A program made the translations under genes and the position numbers. This document shows positions 36,901-49,483 of a stretch of DNA of 64,000 nt, in pieces. Location: assembly GCF_963662255.1 (NCBI RefSeq), contig NC_085059.1, positions 1,474,501-1,538,500 of the forward strand, in the 5' to 3' direction. How positions within the stretch are numbered: the first letter of the stretch is position 1; the number at the start of each line of letters is the position of its first letter. The notes under the pieces are model-generated. The model was given only the letters and a program-made list of their open reading frames with translations. It was not told the origin of the DNA and made no database searches. The DNA is from Cinclus cinclus. Its lineage: Eukaryota > Chordata > Aves > Passeriformes > Cinclidae.

Positions 36901-37019
36901 CTTACTGTAGAATCTGAAGATCCAGTTACAATAACTCTTTCATCATACTGCAGACAAAGAACTGAGCCAGTATGCCCCGTTAATACTTTCAAACATTCCA
37001 AGCTTGTTTTGTCCCAAAT
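36901..37019 (-). CDS. FBXW11: FBXW11 WD40 exon 2
   Basis: This 119-bp exon encodes residues 251-289 plus two bases of Arg290, beginning [20 protein letters not shown] and ending TGSSDSTV. It shows a typical WD40 blade pattern: WD end of the previous blade, then GH, then the SSDSTVRVWD strand that continues in the next exon. The acceptor AG is at 37020-37021; the donor is GTGAGT at 36899-36900. Only about 10 of 39 codons end in G or C, in sharp contrast to the next two exons. No damage is visible. Confidence 0.97.
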
Positions 37020-37539
37020 CTGTTAGAAACAAGAAGGGCAAATAGCTTATCAACATCAAGAACATGGATCCAAGACTTGAACATGGTCACAGCTGTGAAG
37101 GAGGAAAAGAAGACTCCATGAGGGGTGAGTCTGTGCCATCAGTGGGACTTGTCCTCCCCTTCAGCTTTAGGAAGTCTTGATGAAAGTTTTTGAGAGAACA
37201 GTGAAATAACCAAGCACCACAAGGAGATCAAATCCTGTCTGGCCAAAGGAAGTGCCAGGGAGGATGAGCATGGCAGCAAAGCCCTGGCAGTGAAACAGCC
37301 ACAGGCAAGGCCAGTGGCATACAGAGACCTCCCCCCTCCTGAGGAACTCTGATTTCAGGGAGTTAATGGATGTGACCCCTGGCAGTGCCCCCCGCTTCCA
37401 GAGCAGAGTGCAGGAGAGGACTCTGCCAGGCTCAGCAAGCACATGCAGCCACTGTCCCATGAAGAGAGACCAGGGAAACACAGGCAGCTGCCAGGGTAGA
37501 GCCCCACTCAGAGCAGGGCAAGGACCAAGGGAGTCTCAC

Positions 37540-37677
37540 CTTAATGGAGTTATCTCGCAGGCCACTGATGATCTTCTCATCATCATACTGTAAACAGTAA
37601 ACCCCTTTGCTGTTCTCAGAGCGGCACTGGATCCTTTGCAAGTTGTGCCTCCCGCACCTCCAGTTGGATTCTATAGT
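37540..37677 (-). CDS. FBXW11: FBXW11 WD40 exon 1
   Basis: This 138-bp phase-0 exon encodes residues 205-250, starting [20 protein letters not shown] and ending SGLRDNSIK. It opens the beta-propeller and contains two phosphodegron-contact residues known from BTRC structures: Tyr271 of BTRC corresponds to Tyr231 here (in KGVYCLQ) and Arg285 to Arg245 (in SGLRDN). Both are intact. The acceptor AG is at 37678-37679 and the donor is GTGAGA at 37538-37539. Third-position GC is about 65 percent (30 of 46 codons), intermediate between the AT-rich and GC-rich WD40 exons that follow. Confidence 0.97.
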
Positions 37678-40600
37678 CTGACCAGAGGGCAAAAACAGGA
37701 GTTGGACCTCAGGTTGCAGCAGGACTGTCCCACACCCCCAGCTTCCCACATTCACACACACCATCCTTGAATCTGAAGGACAGAAAACCAATCTCTTCTC
37801 CTGCTCCCAATAAATACACACAAACCACAATGAATTACCATTAGCACTTCTGTCATCTGTCATGACAAAGATTTATGTTTGTGTTTATGGAGAAAATCAT
37901 GGTCACCAGCCTTAACGAGGATTTCCCAAGGAGACATTACAGAGATACACTCCAGAACCCTTTCCTCCCATATTTATGTGACCAACCAACAAAAGCTGCA
38001 AAGATGAGACCAGGAGCTCACTTGGTGCCTTGTCCAGCCTCACCTGGGTGACTAACACTACAGAACTGCTGAGTCCAGCACGTGGGTGAAGGAATTCCCC
38101 TTCCCCTACCGAGCCATATCACCCATTAGTTGTACTCACACACCTTGTAAAGAGGTTTTGAGATATAAAACCTTCCTGAAAGTACCTAAAATCCTGATCA
38201 AAATAAAGCTCGGCAGGAACTATAAGGTTTCAAATAACCAAAATTTTCTTTCCTCCCCCCACTTGAAATCTGTGGAAGAATCATTCTCAACAGTTTCATT
38301 CTGAGAGGTATTTTTAAGGAGAGAGACCTGACACGCCTTAAAAAGCTGCAAACTATTTCACAGCAGAACCAGCATGATTTTCAGGTCTTAATCAGCTTTA
38401 TTCCTTGTTGGAAAACAGATGCTAGATTCAAAAAAATGTGGGGTTTTGGACAGGAGGATCCTAACACAACTGTAAGAGAATGTGTGCCCAGAAGTCCAGG
38501 CTAACACCTGCAGCACCTGGGCAGGCTGGGATGTCTCATCAGAACAGGCCATCTGTTCAGCTTTTTCCCTGGGATTCTCCCCAAATAATGCATGGAAAGC
38601 TGGGTAGAAGCTGACAGACTGGCAGTTTGTTTGGAAAAGAGTTATTTATTAAGCAATCCTTACTTCCAAAGCAGTAGCAGGCACCTCTGCAGCTCCTCCA
38701 AGATTAAAACTGACTGAACCCTCAGTAAAGACAGAAGTGGAGTGTAACTGTGACATCCCAATTCCAGGAAAACACGTCTGCTTCAAGGGAAAACTGACTT
38801 TCCACTTTGTTTTCCATGTGTTTGCTCCTTCAATCATCTCCCATTATGCAATTTGGAGAGAATTACACCCAGTCCTAACACAAACCTGATGTGCCCCAGG
38901 AATTGGTCTACATCACAAATATGAAGAGATACTTCTAGAGGAGCAGCTGACAGATCCCTCATCCCCCTCCAGTTTGGTGGTGAAGCCAATGAAATCAGAA
39001 CAGTGAGGAATCAGTTTAGGATCAGGTCTCCTGGGAACACTGCCCAGGAGAGATCAGCCCAGCTCATCTCCTTGCTCAGCATGGAGTGCAGGGCTGAAGG
39101 GAGGCAATGACACGGAATTCCCAAGATTTATCTCATTGGGCTAGGAGGGCACAAGTGCAACTCATCAACTCCTCTGACCCTCAGAACCAGGAGAGGATTG
39201 CAGGCATTAACAGCGGGAACCAACACAATTCTGGATCAGAAGGCAGCAGAGTTAAATATGCAATAGTTACACTGGAGACACAGGCATCAGAGACCCCAGT
39301 CAGCCAACTTAAATAGTTTAGAAACTATTTATGTTCGTATACTCTGTTCTGAATAGTCCTAAGGGAGAGCTTCCCCAAAGCCCTGTTCTTGAAAAGGTCT
39401 GCTTTGAGCTTGCAGCATGTGCCAGAGGAGCTGTCAGAGCTCTGTGAGCCCTTCCACACTTCAGCTTCCTGTGACAGCCACTCCCAGCAGCTCCAGAATA
39501 CACTGGGAACCCCCAAACCAGAAATGCTGCTGGTCACAGCTTCCCATGGGAACCCCCAAACCAGCAATGCTGCTGGTCACAGTTTCCCAAACACCGCAGC
39601 ACACAGTGGGAGTTTGCTCACCAGGCACTGGGGACCTGAGCTGGCTCCACTCTCACAGGTTCACTGCAGGAAGCTACTCCAGCTGCTCCCCATAAGAAAA
39701 TGCTGGCTTCAGATAAAGGGAATTAAAGTCTGGTGTATCTCTGTGAGGGCAGTAAGGCACATACAGGTGCACATTTCAGTTCTGTGAGGAGATGTCATTC
39801 CATGTAGCCATTATGTGGTATGGCTACTGTGGGAAAACTGTGCCTGATTTTGGAGAACTTGTAAAATCCTCTCAATGCTGCCTTAATTCTTGGGATGCTG
39901 GGAAAGCAGCCATGACACACAGAATGTACAGCAGCACTTCCCTGGGCAGCAGAGTGAAAACAGATGTGAACATCCAGAGAAATAACATTCGGGATGCCTG
40001 AACAGACTGAGTGGGTGGGCAACTGCAGGACCCTCCGAGAGGAACATGGCTAATGGCAACCACATGAAAGCTTCTGCTGCGGGGAATTTCTGGTCACTGC
40101 TCCATGGTGCAGGGAGTGAAACTCTTGCTCTGCACCCTCCTGGAAGAAGATATGCAAACTGGACACAGTGAGCAGGGAGGACAGCAGGTGTGAGGGGTAA
40201 GGAGATCTGTGTCTGTGGCCTCTTATGAGCACCAGGGAGTCAGGGCTGCAGAACCCCACTGTTTATCTGTGGTTCCAAACCAACACCAAGATATCCAACA
40301 CCCACTGCTGTATTTTCTACAGATGCACAGTCTCCTGTGCCTCTGGTTTCCCAGTAAAAGGCAGAACAGTCTTCTGAGTTTTCACACCCACAAGTTTCTC
40401 ACACTCTCCTAAAAGCTCACCAGAGCAACAGCAGCGAGGGGCTCACAATACTGCACAACCAACAAAATCTGGACATACAAGGCATAAAGACCAGGTATTT
40501 GCCACAGCAGGAGAGCCATTTGGCAGCTGAAGTGGTGCAAAAATGGATTGAAATTAAAAAAGACATTTAGTGAGGAAAGTACAAACAGAAAGTTGTCCAT

Positions 40601-43600
40601 CCTGTAGAGATATAGCCAAGCCTGGACCATGCCAGAATATATTCACTGGTGTAAAAATGCACAGTGAAAAAAATGCAATTCATCTGCATTAACAGCTGGA
40701 ATTTCAACTATACACTGAAAGTGTTAAGGATAATCTACTAGGAACAGAGGGTTTTTTACCACTTGATAATGTACACTGTGTTCAGCTCCTTGGCTAACAA
40801 CTGCATTTTTATCCTTGTGAATGTTATTGGAGAGTAAGTGGGTTTATCTTAATCCCATAAACCAAGGAGTTTGTGTTCCCTCTGAATACACAATTCTGCT
40901 GCAGGACAAGCGGGGCAGGAACAAGCACAAGGAACATCACATTTGTTACGTATGTAGGGATTTCTCCTCACGCATTAGGCCACGAAAATCCAACCCTTTG
41001 TTCTTCTCATGCTTTCTTCAAAGGGAAAAAAGGAAAATCCCTCCTGACCATGGCAGAGGGAAGGCACAACTAAATGAATCTGTGTCACCAGAGGGTAGGG
41101 AGGGTTTAATAATTATTTCATGATGAAGTTAGGAGGGTGTGACAAGCAGACCCCCAGGTCCCTTGTGTTAAGAGCTGCAGTGGCTTGGGGCAGAGGAGCC
41201 AAAGGAGCCAAGGAGCCCCTGGCAGCTGCCAGGGGAGCTCTGCCCTGCTCACAGAGACAGCTGCAATCTGTGCCATGCACCACCACAACTTGGCCCCTCC
41301 TGCTCCAAAGCCTGCCCTATTCCTTGGCCAGCTTCATTTTTAAGAAATGCTTTTTGGAAAGTGCCTATGGAATAGAGATTTCAAAGGCTGGCTGAAAAAG
41401 TTTCTAGGTATATAATGCTGACCAGGTTCTCCCCACACATGCACATGGAATTTCTCCAGCATCATAATTAGAGCAGTACTAAACAAACCAATTTCCCTCA
41501 GAAATTATACCCTGCAACCTGCATAAACAGCCATTTCCCAGTGCTGGCAGGGACTCGGGGCAAGAACTGACTTTCCTCCCTTTTCAAACTGTCCCAAGGC
41601 TTTAAAATTTCAGTTCCACTCCTAAAACCTGAGCTTTTTCAGAAATCAGAAGAACATAGAGTGTTTATCTGATGGCCTGACACCACATTTTCCTAAAGTC
41701 TTCAGAGAAACCACATTTTTATTCTCATCTTCATGAGGTGGACCCATGGAAATTAACTGAGGGCACTCACCATGTGCCTCAAAATAAGAAGAACATTTAT
41801 GAAATAAAGTCTTCTCAACTCACCACCAGAAATAGATCCTTGTGCTAGTCCTGAGGGGACAGCACAACAGTTGGCCCAAGCTTCACAAATACTAAGGAAA
41901 AATTCCAGGGACTTGGGGTTCTGGAAGCAGCAGGATGAAACTTCCCAGACTGGCACTGTGCCTGAGGCCAGGGCCCCACGGGAACAGCTGACCCTGCACA
42001 GGACACCCCACTCCAGCCACGGGGCTTTCCACTAAAGTACCACACCAAGTCCAGTTTTCTAGGATAAACCCCAAATCCAAACCCAAAAAGGTTTTTCCCT
42101 TTAAAGAAAAAGCTCCTAACGAACCCTGGCAGTTCAGCATGTGACTTGGAGATGTCTGGAGGGACTGGACCACCTCTTGTGAAATGAAACCTAATTAAAT
42201 ATTTGGCTTCACAGTGGAAGTGGGGAGTAACCATCTCTTTCCAAGAATTTGGTTTCTGATCTCGAAATATCCTCTTATTTTCAAATCAAATGATTCAGAA
42301 GTGACATTATGTTCCTCAAATGTGTTTGGCATGAAGCAACCAGGCCCTGGCAGCACCACATTTCTGGAGAGGCTCTGGTTCCCTGTGCCAAAGCCCTGCC
42401 TGTGTTTCCTTCAGCTCCCACTACTTTGTGGCTCCATGAACTTTTGACCCACCATGCAACTAGAGCCCAAGGGAAATCATTCAAGTTTGCTGTTTATAAT
42501 TCCTCATTTTTTTCTTCCAATTATTAATTCAGGTTTGGGATTATTTTTCAAATTCTGACAGTCAGAGAGCACATTCTGCTTTGAGCTTATCTCTGCCCAC
42601 AACCCAATTTAGCACCAGCTGCAGTCAAGTCCAAACTTTCACCCTTGGAAACAATCTAGCAGGATTTGGTCAATCTTTGTGGCAAAATACCAAGTGACAA
42701 GATTTTTGTGCTACTTCAAATATATGTGACTGCATTAAAAATATCACACCCTTTAACAACAGGTATATAATTCTATAAATGATAATATGGCTCCCTGAAC
42801 TTTGACCCTCCGACAGAAACAGGAAGATCTTATTAAAGATCCAGGCAAATATTTGAAGAAAAAACATTTTGGTATTCAGAGACAAAAAATTCTTCATCAC
42901 ATCTAAGATGAAAGTATTATTTAAGAGCTTCTGCACATTGCTGTGAAACATGGAAGAAAACAAAACTGTGGAAGAGCAACAAAAACAGGAAGAGGAGAAA
43001 AAGTTCATCTTAAAGCTAAGTTTGGTTGTTATTGGTGCTCACTCTCTACATTTTAAACAGTGTTAAAAGCTTCTTTTGACAGCTCTTTTGGGAAGCAATT
43101 TGTGAAAAGTACTTTAAAGGGTGAATTATTAGAAAAATTCTAACAGACTTTTGGAAGTGGAAGAATTATTCAGCCCTTGACTACTAGCACAAACACCAAC
43201 TCCACTCCAGATCAGAGACCTGGCAGACAGGAGTATTTCAGAGGGGACAGGTAAGCAGGGGAAAATCTGCTGTGGCAGAAACGCACTCATTGCTACAATA
43301 CATTTTTAATCCTACTCTCTTCCCACTCTCAGCTATTCAAAGACTGACAATTTTTTTTTATTATTGATATTGAGATGAGAGAAGCATGAGGGATCTGGGT
43401 TTTTCCTACTTGCTTCATCCTAGCAATTAAAGAACCAAAGCATTAAAGAGCAGATTGGGATAATTCAAAAGCCCTCAGAACACCTTCAAGGCGTCCTTCC
43501 CACCTCTAACAACAACAGTGCCTACACAAACATTCCACTTACACAAATGAGTTTCAGAAGAGTAACGTTAAAAGTATGAGCTACAGTAATACCAAGTTGT

Positions 43601-44783
43601 TTTAGTGTTCTATGCAAACATTTTCGTGCTGCTTTTTGCCCATTTTCTTTACAGAACTAGACCAGAATTGTGCAGAAAGCAAGAAAATATCACAATAAAA
43701 GCTCTTAATCCCACAGGCTTCTTATCATTGCAGTTATCACTGTCATTCCCTACAGGGAAAATACATCTCCCCTGCAATAGCAAAGTGGATCATTCAGCTC
43801 ACAGCTAAATATCAAGTTTGGTCATATTTTGCTTAGGGTGTATTCCATGCTCCGTTCTTTATCTTTAAATGTCTGCAAATGATGTAGCAAGGTTTATAAA
43901 AAGGTATTTGGAAAATACATTATGGCTTCCAGCAGAACCATTTTACAGCAGGGTTCAGAGCTGAGGATAATTTTGCTTCCTGAGTGCCAAGCAGCACAAA
44001 TTGCCATTTGCCATTCCACAGAGTGATTCCATTAGTTCACATCTGTCTTCAACATCAAAACACATTTCCCCACTAATGAATTTCAGACCAATAATTTCCC
44101 ATCCTGAAATAAATCTATGACAGTCTGTGGTGAAACTTCAGAGCTTTGTGGTGGGTACAACAAACAAAGACACATTTTTCTCCTGCTGGCAGAACACTGG
44201 GATGATCCTGATTTATCAGAAGTATTTCAAAACCACCAAGCAAGCCCAGCTCTGTAAATCTCAAAGAAAAGCAAAATTTTATACCTGAACCTTCTTTACC
44301 ACTGATGCCCCTGTGGGTTCATCATCACAGGACTGATGATTGCTCCCATCAAACCACTGGACAGAGAAATAATCCCCCATGGGGACCAAAGCTGTATTTG
44401 CAACAGTCAGTCACTGCTTTAGAAGTGATAAGTTACATTTTAAATAATTGGTGTTTAAGGCATCAACCTCAGATCACCTTTTAAGTGAGTGTGACCAGTA
44501 CACTGAACATTCAGCAATACAGGGAATTATCCTGGAGAAGTGTGTCCTAAACCTGCTCTTTTATTAAAATCCACAGTCTAAGAAGAGTTCCAGAACTCTT
44601 TAAATGCAAAAAGGATGCTGTTAACACCTAAATCAATGCACCTGCTATGGCAGGGAGTGGCTGAGGGTGTTTTTTACACCATCCCAAGAGCAGCAGTGAC
44701 ATTGCTCCAACATTCACCACCTCAAAAAGCCCAAAATCAGCCCCCTTATCTGTCCTGCAGACAACATGGATCAGAACACCTAC
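37678..44783 (-). other. FBXW11: FBXW11 7.1 kb intron
   Basis: This intron separates the linker exon from the first WD40 exon. It is mostly AT-rich unique sequence. A two-copy 43-bp tandem duplication lies at 39504-39589. I found no exon-like or RNA-gene signal in it. Confidence 0.85.
39504..39589 (+). repeat. Two-copy 43-bp tandem duplication
   Basis: Two adjacent copies start TGGGAACCCCCAAACCAG and share GCTGCTGGTCACAG, with a few differences. Located in the 7.1 kb intron. Confidence 0.88.
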
Positions 44784-44874
44784 CTCTATATCCTGGATTA
44801 TCTTTGGGTATAAGGACCTGTAAAACGAATTGGGGGGCCCATCTGTTGGTCTGTTTTTAAACAGGTACTGATCC
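44784..44874 (-). CDS. FBXW11: FBXW11 linker exon between F-box and WD40
   Basis: This 91-bp exon completes the split Trp codon and encodes 30 residues (175-204): [20 protein letters not shown] followed by [10 protein letters not shown]. In the beta-TrCP family this stretch is the alpha-helical linker that holds the WD40 propeller at a fixed distance from SKP1 and the E2. The acceptor AG is at 44875-44876 and the donor GT at 44782-44783 (GTAGGT), with a phase-0 exit. A 7.1 kb intron follows toward the first WD40 exon, the longest intron within the located exons. Confidence 0.96.
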
Positions 44875-45581
44875 CTAGAAAGAAGGAGAAATGCAGTTTT
44901 CAGTGTACCACCAAGAATCCACACATCACACGAATGCAAAGCCTGCTCAGAACAAACCCTCAGTGCATATTCACAGAAATACTTGAATTTTTAGTATCAC
45001 CATTACAACCCTTGCGACTTTACCATTTGACAAACATTTTAAACTTCCAAGGTTAAGAAGAAGTCTTTTCCAGTTCTGATTCCCTGCTCCAGCAGGTCTG
45101 CAGGCAGCAGGGTGCCATCCCCTTGCTCTGTACTTGCCTTTGCTCAGGCACACCACTAGAGAGCACAGGGAAACAGGTTTCTGAGGCAGAACAGCTCTCC
45201 AGAAACTTGTGAAGGACAGGAAAACTCCACTGCTACAAACAGCAAAGGTTTCTCTCTGAGAGGCCTCTGCAGCACAAGCTGCTATTTTGCACTTTAGGCA
45301 CAAAAAACAAAAACAAAAAACCAAAACCAAACCAAAACAAATAAAAAAGTCAAATTGGAAACACTTCACTTGAGAAAGAGCCCTGCAAATATGCTGCCAC
45401 TGCTTTTTGTGAGCTGATGGAATTGGCAGTTTTTCCTGAAATACAGAAATTCCAAATGAACACAGACACAAGAGTGAAGAAATGGTGACATACACGGAAG
45501 CATGAAAGGACAGGGACAAAGCCAGAGCAGAAAGGAGATCAGGAGCCCAGAAATACCCACTCCAAAGTGGCTTTAGGGCAG

Positions 45582-45834
45582 AGGGATGTGTGCAGGATAT
45601 GCAGGATGTACAGCAGGATCCCAGCTGGCTCTGAGGGATGTGTGCAGGATGTGCAGCAGGGATCCCAGCTGGCTCTGAGGGATGTGTGCAGGATGTGCAG
45701 CAGGATCCCAGCTGGCTCTGAGGGATGTGTGCAGGATGTGCAGCAGGGATCCCAGCTGGCTCTGAGGGATGTGTGCAGGATGTGCAGCAGGGATCCCAGC
45801 TGGCTCTGAGGGATGTGTGCAGGATCCCAGCTCA
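45582..45834 (+). repeat. 43/44-bp VNTR next to the F-box exon donor site
   Basis: Four near-identical 43/44-bp units start AGGGATGTGTGCAGGATGTG and end CCCAGCTGGCTCTG, with a diverged longer copy at the left and a truncated copy at the right. Units alternate between AGCAGGATCC and AGCAGGGATCC. The array ends about 10 bp into the intron from the GT donor at 45842-45843. Confidence 0.95.
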
Positions 45835-45843
45835 GGTACTTAC

Positions 45844-46030
45844 CAGCCCCTCCTCTCTGAGAGCCCCTTCCAGAGCGGGTCTGTGCGTACCATCCTCTCA
45901 ATGAGCTTCTTCCACAGCATCCCCTCTGAGATCACCCTCTGCCACTCTTTACACACCAGTTCTGCTGCACACAGCGATCTGGCATCGAGATAGGAAAGGA
46001 TGTTTTCTGCTATGTGATCTAAGCCTTGCT
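45844..46030 (-). CDS. FBXW11: FBXW11 F-box exon
   Basis: This 187-bp exon carries residues 112-174. It contains the F-box ([20 protein letters not shown], then [20 protein letters not shown]), the helical bundle that docks SKP1 and so tethers substrates to CUL1-RBX1. The following [22 protein letters not shown] leads into the linker. The acceptor AG is at 46031-46032; the donor GT is at 45842-45843 within a strong GTAAGT. Entry phase completes the Glu codon and exit splits the Trp codon (TG|G). The intron side of the donor is unusual: a 43/44-bp tandem repeat begins about 10 bp downstream of the splice site (see 45582-45834). Confidence 0.97.
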
Positions 46031-46374
46031 CTACAAAGAAATGAAGAGCAGTGAGTGAGTGCACAGGAACAACCAAAGCAGTTTTGCAAGACACTGAGAA
46101 CCCAGAACATGAGAACATTACCATTTGTAGAGGCACCAGTTACAGGTGAGTGCACATAGAGACACCAAAATATCTCCAAGGTTTTGTGTCTCTCCTGCCT
46201 GTCTGACTGGCCTTCTGGCCCTGGAGGGACAATCAGCACAACAGAGCAGCAAAAGCAGCGTGGGGAGGCCCAGGGAGGGGATTCTCCCCTGCACTCCGCT
46301 CTCCTGACACCCCAGCTGGAGCAGGGCTCACAGCTCTGCTGTCCCAAACACAAGGACATGGAATTGCTGGAGCA

Positions 46375-46640
46375 AGCCCAGAGGTAGCCATGGAGCTGCT
46401 ACAGGGACCAGAGCAGCTCCCCTATGGAGCCAGGCTGGGAGAGCTGGGAATTTTCACCTGGAGAAGGGAAGGTTCTGTGGAGATGTCAGAGCCCCTGCCG
46501 GTGTCTGAAAGGGCTACAAGAAAATTCCTCTGCACCAGGAACTGGAGTGCCAGGACAAGGGGAACGGCTTCACTGCCAGAGGTTAGATGGGATATGGCAG
46601 AGAAACTCTGCCCTGGGAAAAAAGTCACTGCTGAGTCTGT
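46375..46640 (+). mobile_element. Degraded CR1 fragment
   Basis: CR1-like order: CTATGGAGCCAGGCTGGGAG, CACCTGGAGAAGGGAAGG, AGAGCCCCTGCCGGTGTCTG, AAAGGGCTACAAGAAA, then GACAAGGGGAACGGCTT. Divergent, antisense to FBXW11. Confidence 0.65.
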
Positions 46641-47792
46641 TCCTTATTTCAAAGGACCTGCAATTTTGCTTTCCACAAAACTGCGCTGAACCTGAGATGC
46701 TGAATAACTTCATTCTCATGAGTAACATACACCCCTTGGACAAGCATGAAAAAAGTCTTTCAAACCAGGAGATGATGACCTTTTTAATTTTCCACTTTAT
46801 CTCATGACAGCCCACTTTAGGCTTCAAATAATCCTGACAAATCAAAGGAATTACTGTTATTTTTTTAAAGCATAAAGAAAGCGTGTTCATACTGTCCTCC
46901 AGTGCACACTGAATTTCACATGGCCTTCATAAAAATGAACAGGAGAAAGCAGAAACTAATACATGTAAGTCTTACTCATTTATTGATTTTTTCTACATAA
47001 TTTAAAGAACTATAACATAAGTCTAGTGGGCCTGTCCTTTGTGTCTGTGCTTTGGAGCTGTTCCTATTATGTTAATTAGGGTAAATATTTCAGTTGACAT
47101 CTCTTTTGAATGTAGCAATTTAAATCTGTTTCATTTTTCTGCTAGCAGTAAAAATCTCAAGAATAGATTTGATGTCAGAGAACACACAGGACTAAGTTTA
47201 AGACACATTAAGGCCTGAAATAGCTGCATATCCCTATTTTACACTGAAAGGCAGGAATTCGTTTCAGTGAATTTCTGAAATAGGTACTAAAGCCTTTTCA
47301 TTTTCTGAAGTAAAACGAATTTGACATCCATTGGTAGACTTTTCAAAGGAAAACATGACAACCATCCCTTCTGCCTCTACAGAATCTTTGCAGTTTTACA
47401 GAAAATGGTGGAAAAGAGCTGTTGTTGATTAGAGGGAACAGCTGAAGGTTTGGTTGAATTTCAGTAACAAATTCAAACAATTAAAATCCACAGGGATTTC
47501 AAGGGCTGTGCATAAATATCACCTTGTATGAAAATGAAACCCAAATGTGGGATGTCAACTGCCTAAATGGGATCAACATTAGATACAAAACAGTTACTTG
47601 GATCAGGAAACAGCCCACAGTTACCACTCAGTCACTGAAAACAAGGCAAGTCAGATTCCATCAACTCTTCTTCCATTTTTCCTACATTCTCACAGGTGTA
47701 AAACTGGTCAGGACAGCAGTGAGCAAAATCTACTCCTGTTTAAAACAAAAGAATTTGACTGTTTCAAGACAAGTGAAGCCATTTTTTAAAAA

Positions 47793-47930
47793 GACATCAT
47801 GGAATATCCTGGATATCCTGAAACTCCCTTCCTGGAGTTGGAAGGGACCCACAAGGATCATCAACTCAAGCTCCTGGCCCTGCACAGGACGACCTCAAAA
47901 ATCCCTCCATGCACCAGAGTGGTACTCCAG
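47793..47930 (-). mobile_element. CR1 3' fragment
   Basis: The plus strand shows GGAGTTGGAAGGGACCCACA, then GGATCATCAACTC and CTCCTGGCCCTGCACAGGAC, the reverse complement of a CR1 3' end. Confidence 0.7.
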
Positions 47931-49257
47931 TTATCCTTTGATGTGACTGCAGCACAACACTGGATTGATTGCACTCAGCTGGGATTAAGTTCTGGGTAAA
48001 TTTGGGCAGATGTTCTTCACACGCCACAGCACCTTCAAGGAAAGCTGAATATGGGAGCAATTCCCAGTATTTACATTGGGGAAAAAAGCAACAGAAGTTG
48101 TAAAGATGTATTTATATATATACAAATGTGGTGTAAATGAGTGTCATCTTATAAAGCTCCCAACATTTTCTTAAGCATAAATACAGAAAGATCTGTATAA
48201 AAGATCTGTATAACTTTTTGTCAGCCCTGAGGTAGAAAAGCAAACAAAATAAAATTTTAATTGAATGTTAGACTCGCACATGAAGGGTCTGGAGAGTCAG
48301 TCCTAGGAGGAGCAGCTGATTTGGATTTTTAGGATTTAGCTTTTATACTTTGCATGACCTCCTCTTCCACCCTCAGTGTCCAGCCTTGCCCTGGCACTGC
48401 TAGGATAATCCCACAGGCTGCTCACACCCTGCAGGGTGAAGCTGTGCCAGTGGGCTGCCAGGGCACACAGAACACACTCAGCATTTACCCAGGCTGACTT
48501 CCCACTCTGCAAACAATGTCCACACATTTCCCTTTCCAAGAATCAAATCAATCACTGTCCCCAGCAGCTAGAATCCAGAGATACAATTTCTTCCAGAAAT
48601 TAATGGGAAAATAAACTCAACTTTACCAGCAGATTACAACCTAGAGATTCTATATACCCACTTCTTGCTGCTCTGCATTTTTGTGAAAAAATTCAAAGAG
48701 CAAGTGTAAAAACAGATTTCATACCTGAATATATCCACACAGGCCGACACTTGTGGGTGTCAGGAGAGGTTGTGAGTAACTGAAAGGAGGAATCAGGGCT
48801 GGACAAACCAATAAAAACCCACAAGTGCTTTTGCTCTCAGGTCAGCAACAAGAGTAGACAAACTAGATGCACTCACCTAAGCAGAAACTCAGAATAACAT
48901 TAAAATCTAAGAGTTCCTAAACTAAAACACCTCTGCAGTAGTATTTTCTATGTATGAAAAGGAGTTTCTATATTTCTATGTATGAAAAAGGAGTTCAGAC
49001 CACAGCTTGCAGATACACAACTTCAGCGACATTTCAGTTCCAATTCCAGCACAAATGCTTTGGGACACACCAGTCCCAACTACTTTAACGTGGAACAACA
49101 CTGGCATCCAGTGGCCAATTCAATTAATCACAGAAGGGATTCAGCCTCCGCAGTGCACAAGGGAGCAGCACTGGATCTCCAGGGCCACTGGAGTGTGGAG
49201 GATGCTCCCCAGAGCTGCACACCCCAGGGCAAGGCCCTGCTCGTGCCTTGGCTTTAC

Positions 49258-49483
49258 CTGGCAGTGCAGTGATGAAGTCCCGCTGTAACATGGGCTTCAG
49301 GTAAGAGTTAATATGTCCATGCTGGTAGTGACACATTCGGGAAATGAGGTGTTCCACAAATTCCACTTGATCTGATTCAGACCACTGGTCAAAGTATTTT
49401 ATACACAAGTCTTTTTCCTTTTCGTAGTTTCCTTCCGATGGTCTTTTTCTTGAGACAATCACAGATGAAGTTCCATTACTTAT
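49258..49483 (-). CDS. FBXW11: FBXW11 dimerisation (D) domain exon
   Basis: This 226-bp exon starts with [20 protein letters not shown] and ends in TALP plus the first base of a Glu codon (phase 1), residues 37-111. It holds the beta-TrCP D domain (roughly residues 60-105; motifs [20 protein letters not shown] and [16 protein letters not shown]), a helical segment known in this family to mediate homo- and heterodimerisation. The acceptor AG is at 49484-49485 and the donor GT at 49256-49257 (GTAAAG). Compared with the human protein as I remember it, the only visible change is Glu for Gln in GNYEKEKD. Its phase-0 start lets it join either exon 1 or the optional exon. Confidence 0.97.

Larger units (their letters stand above)
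34306..37539 (-). other. FBXW11: FBXW11 introns between WD40 exons 1 and 5
   Basis: Introns are 34306-34808, 34928-35880, 36131-36900 and 37020-37539. The third carries an antisense-looking CR1 end (36308-36555). The others hold unique sequence with no supported gene. The stretch around the two GC-rich exons is itself CpG-richer than the rest of the gene. Confidence 0.9.
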
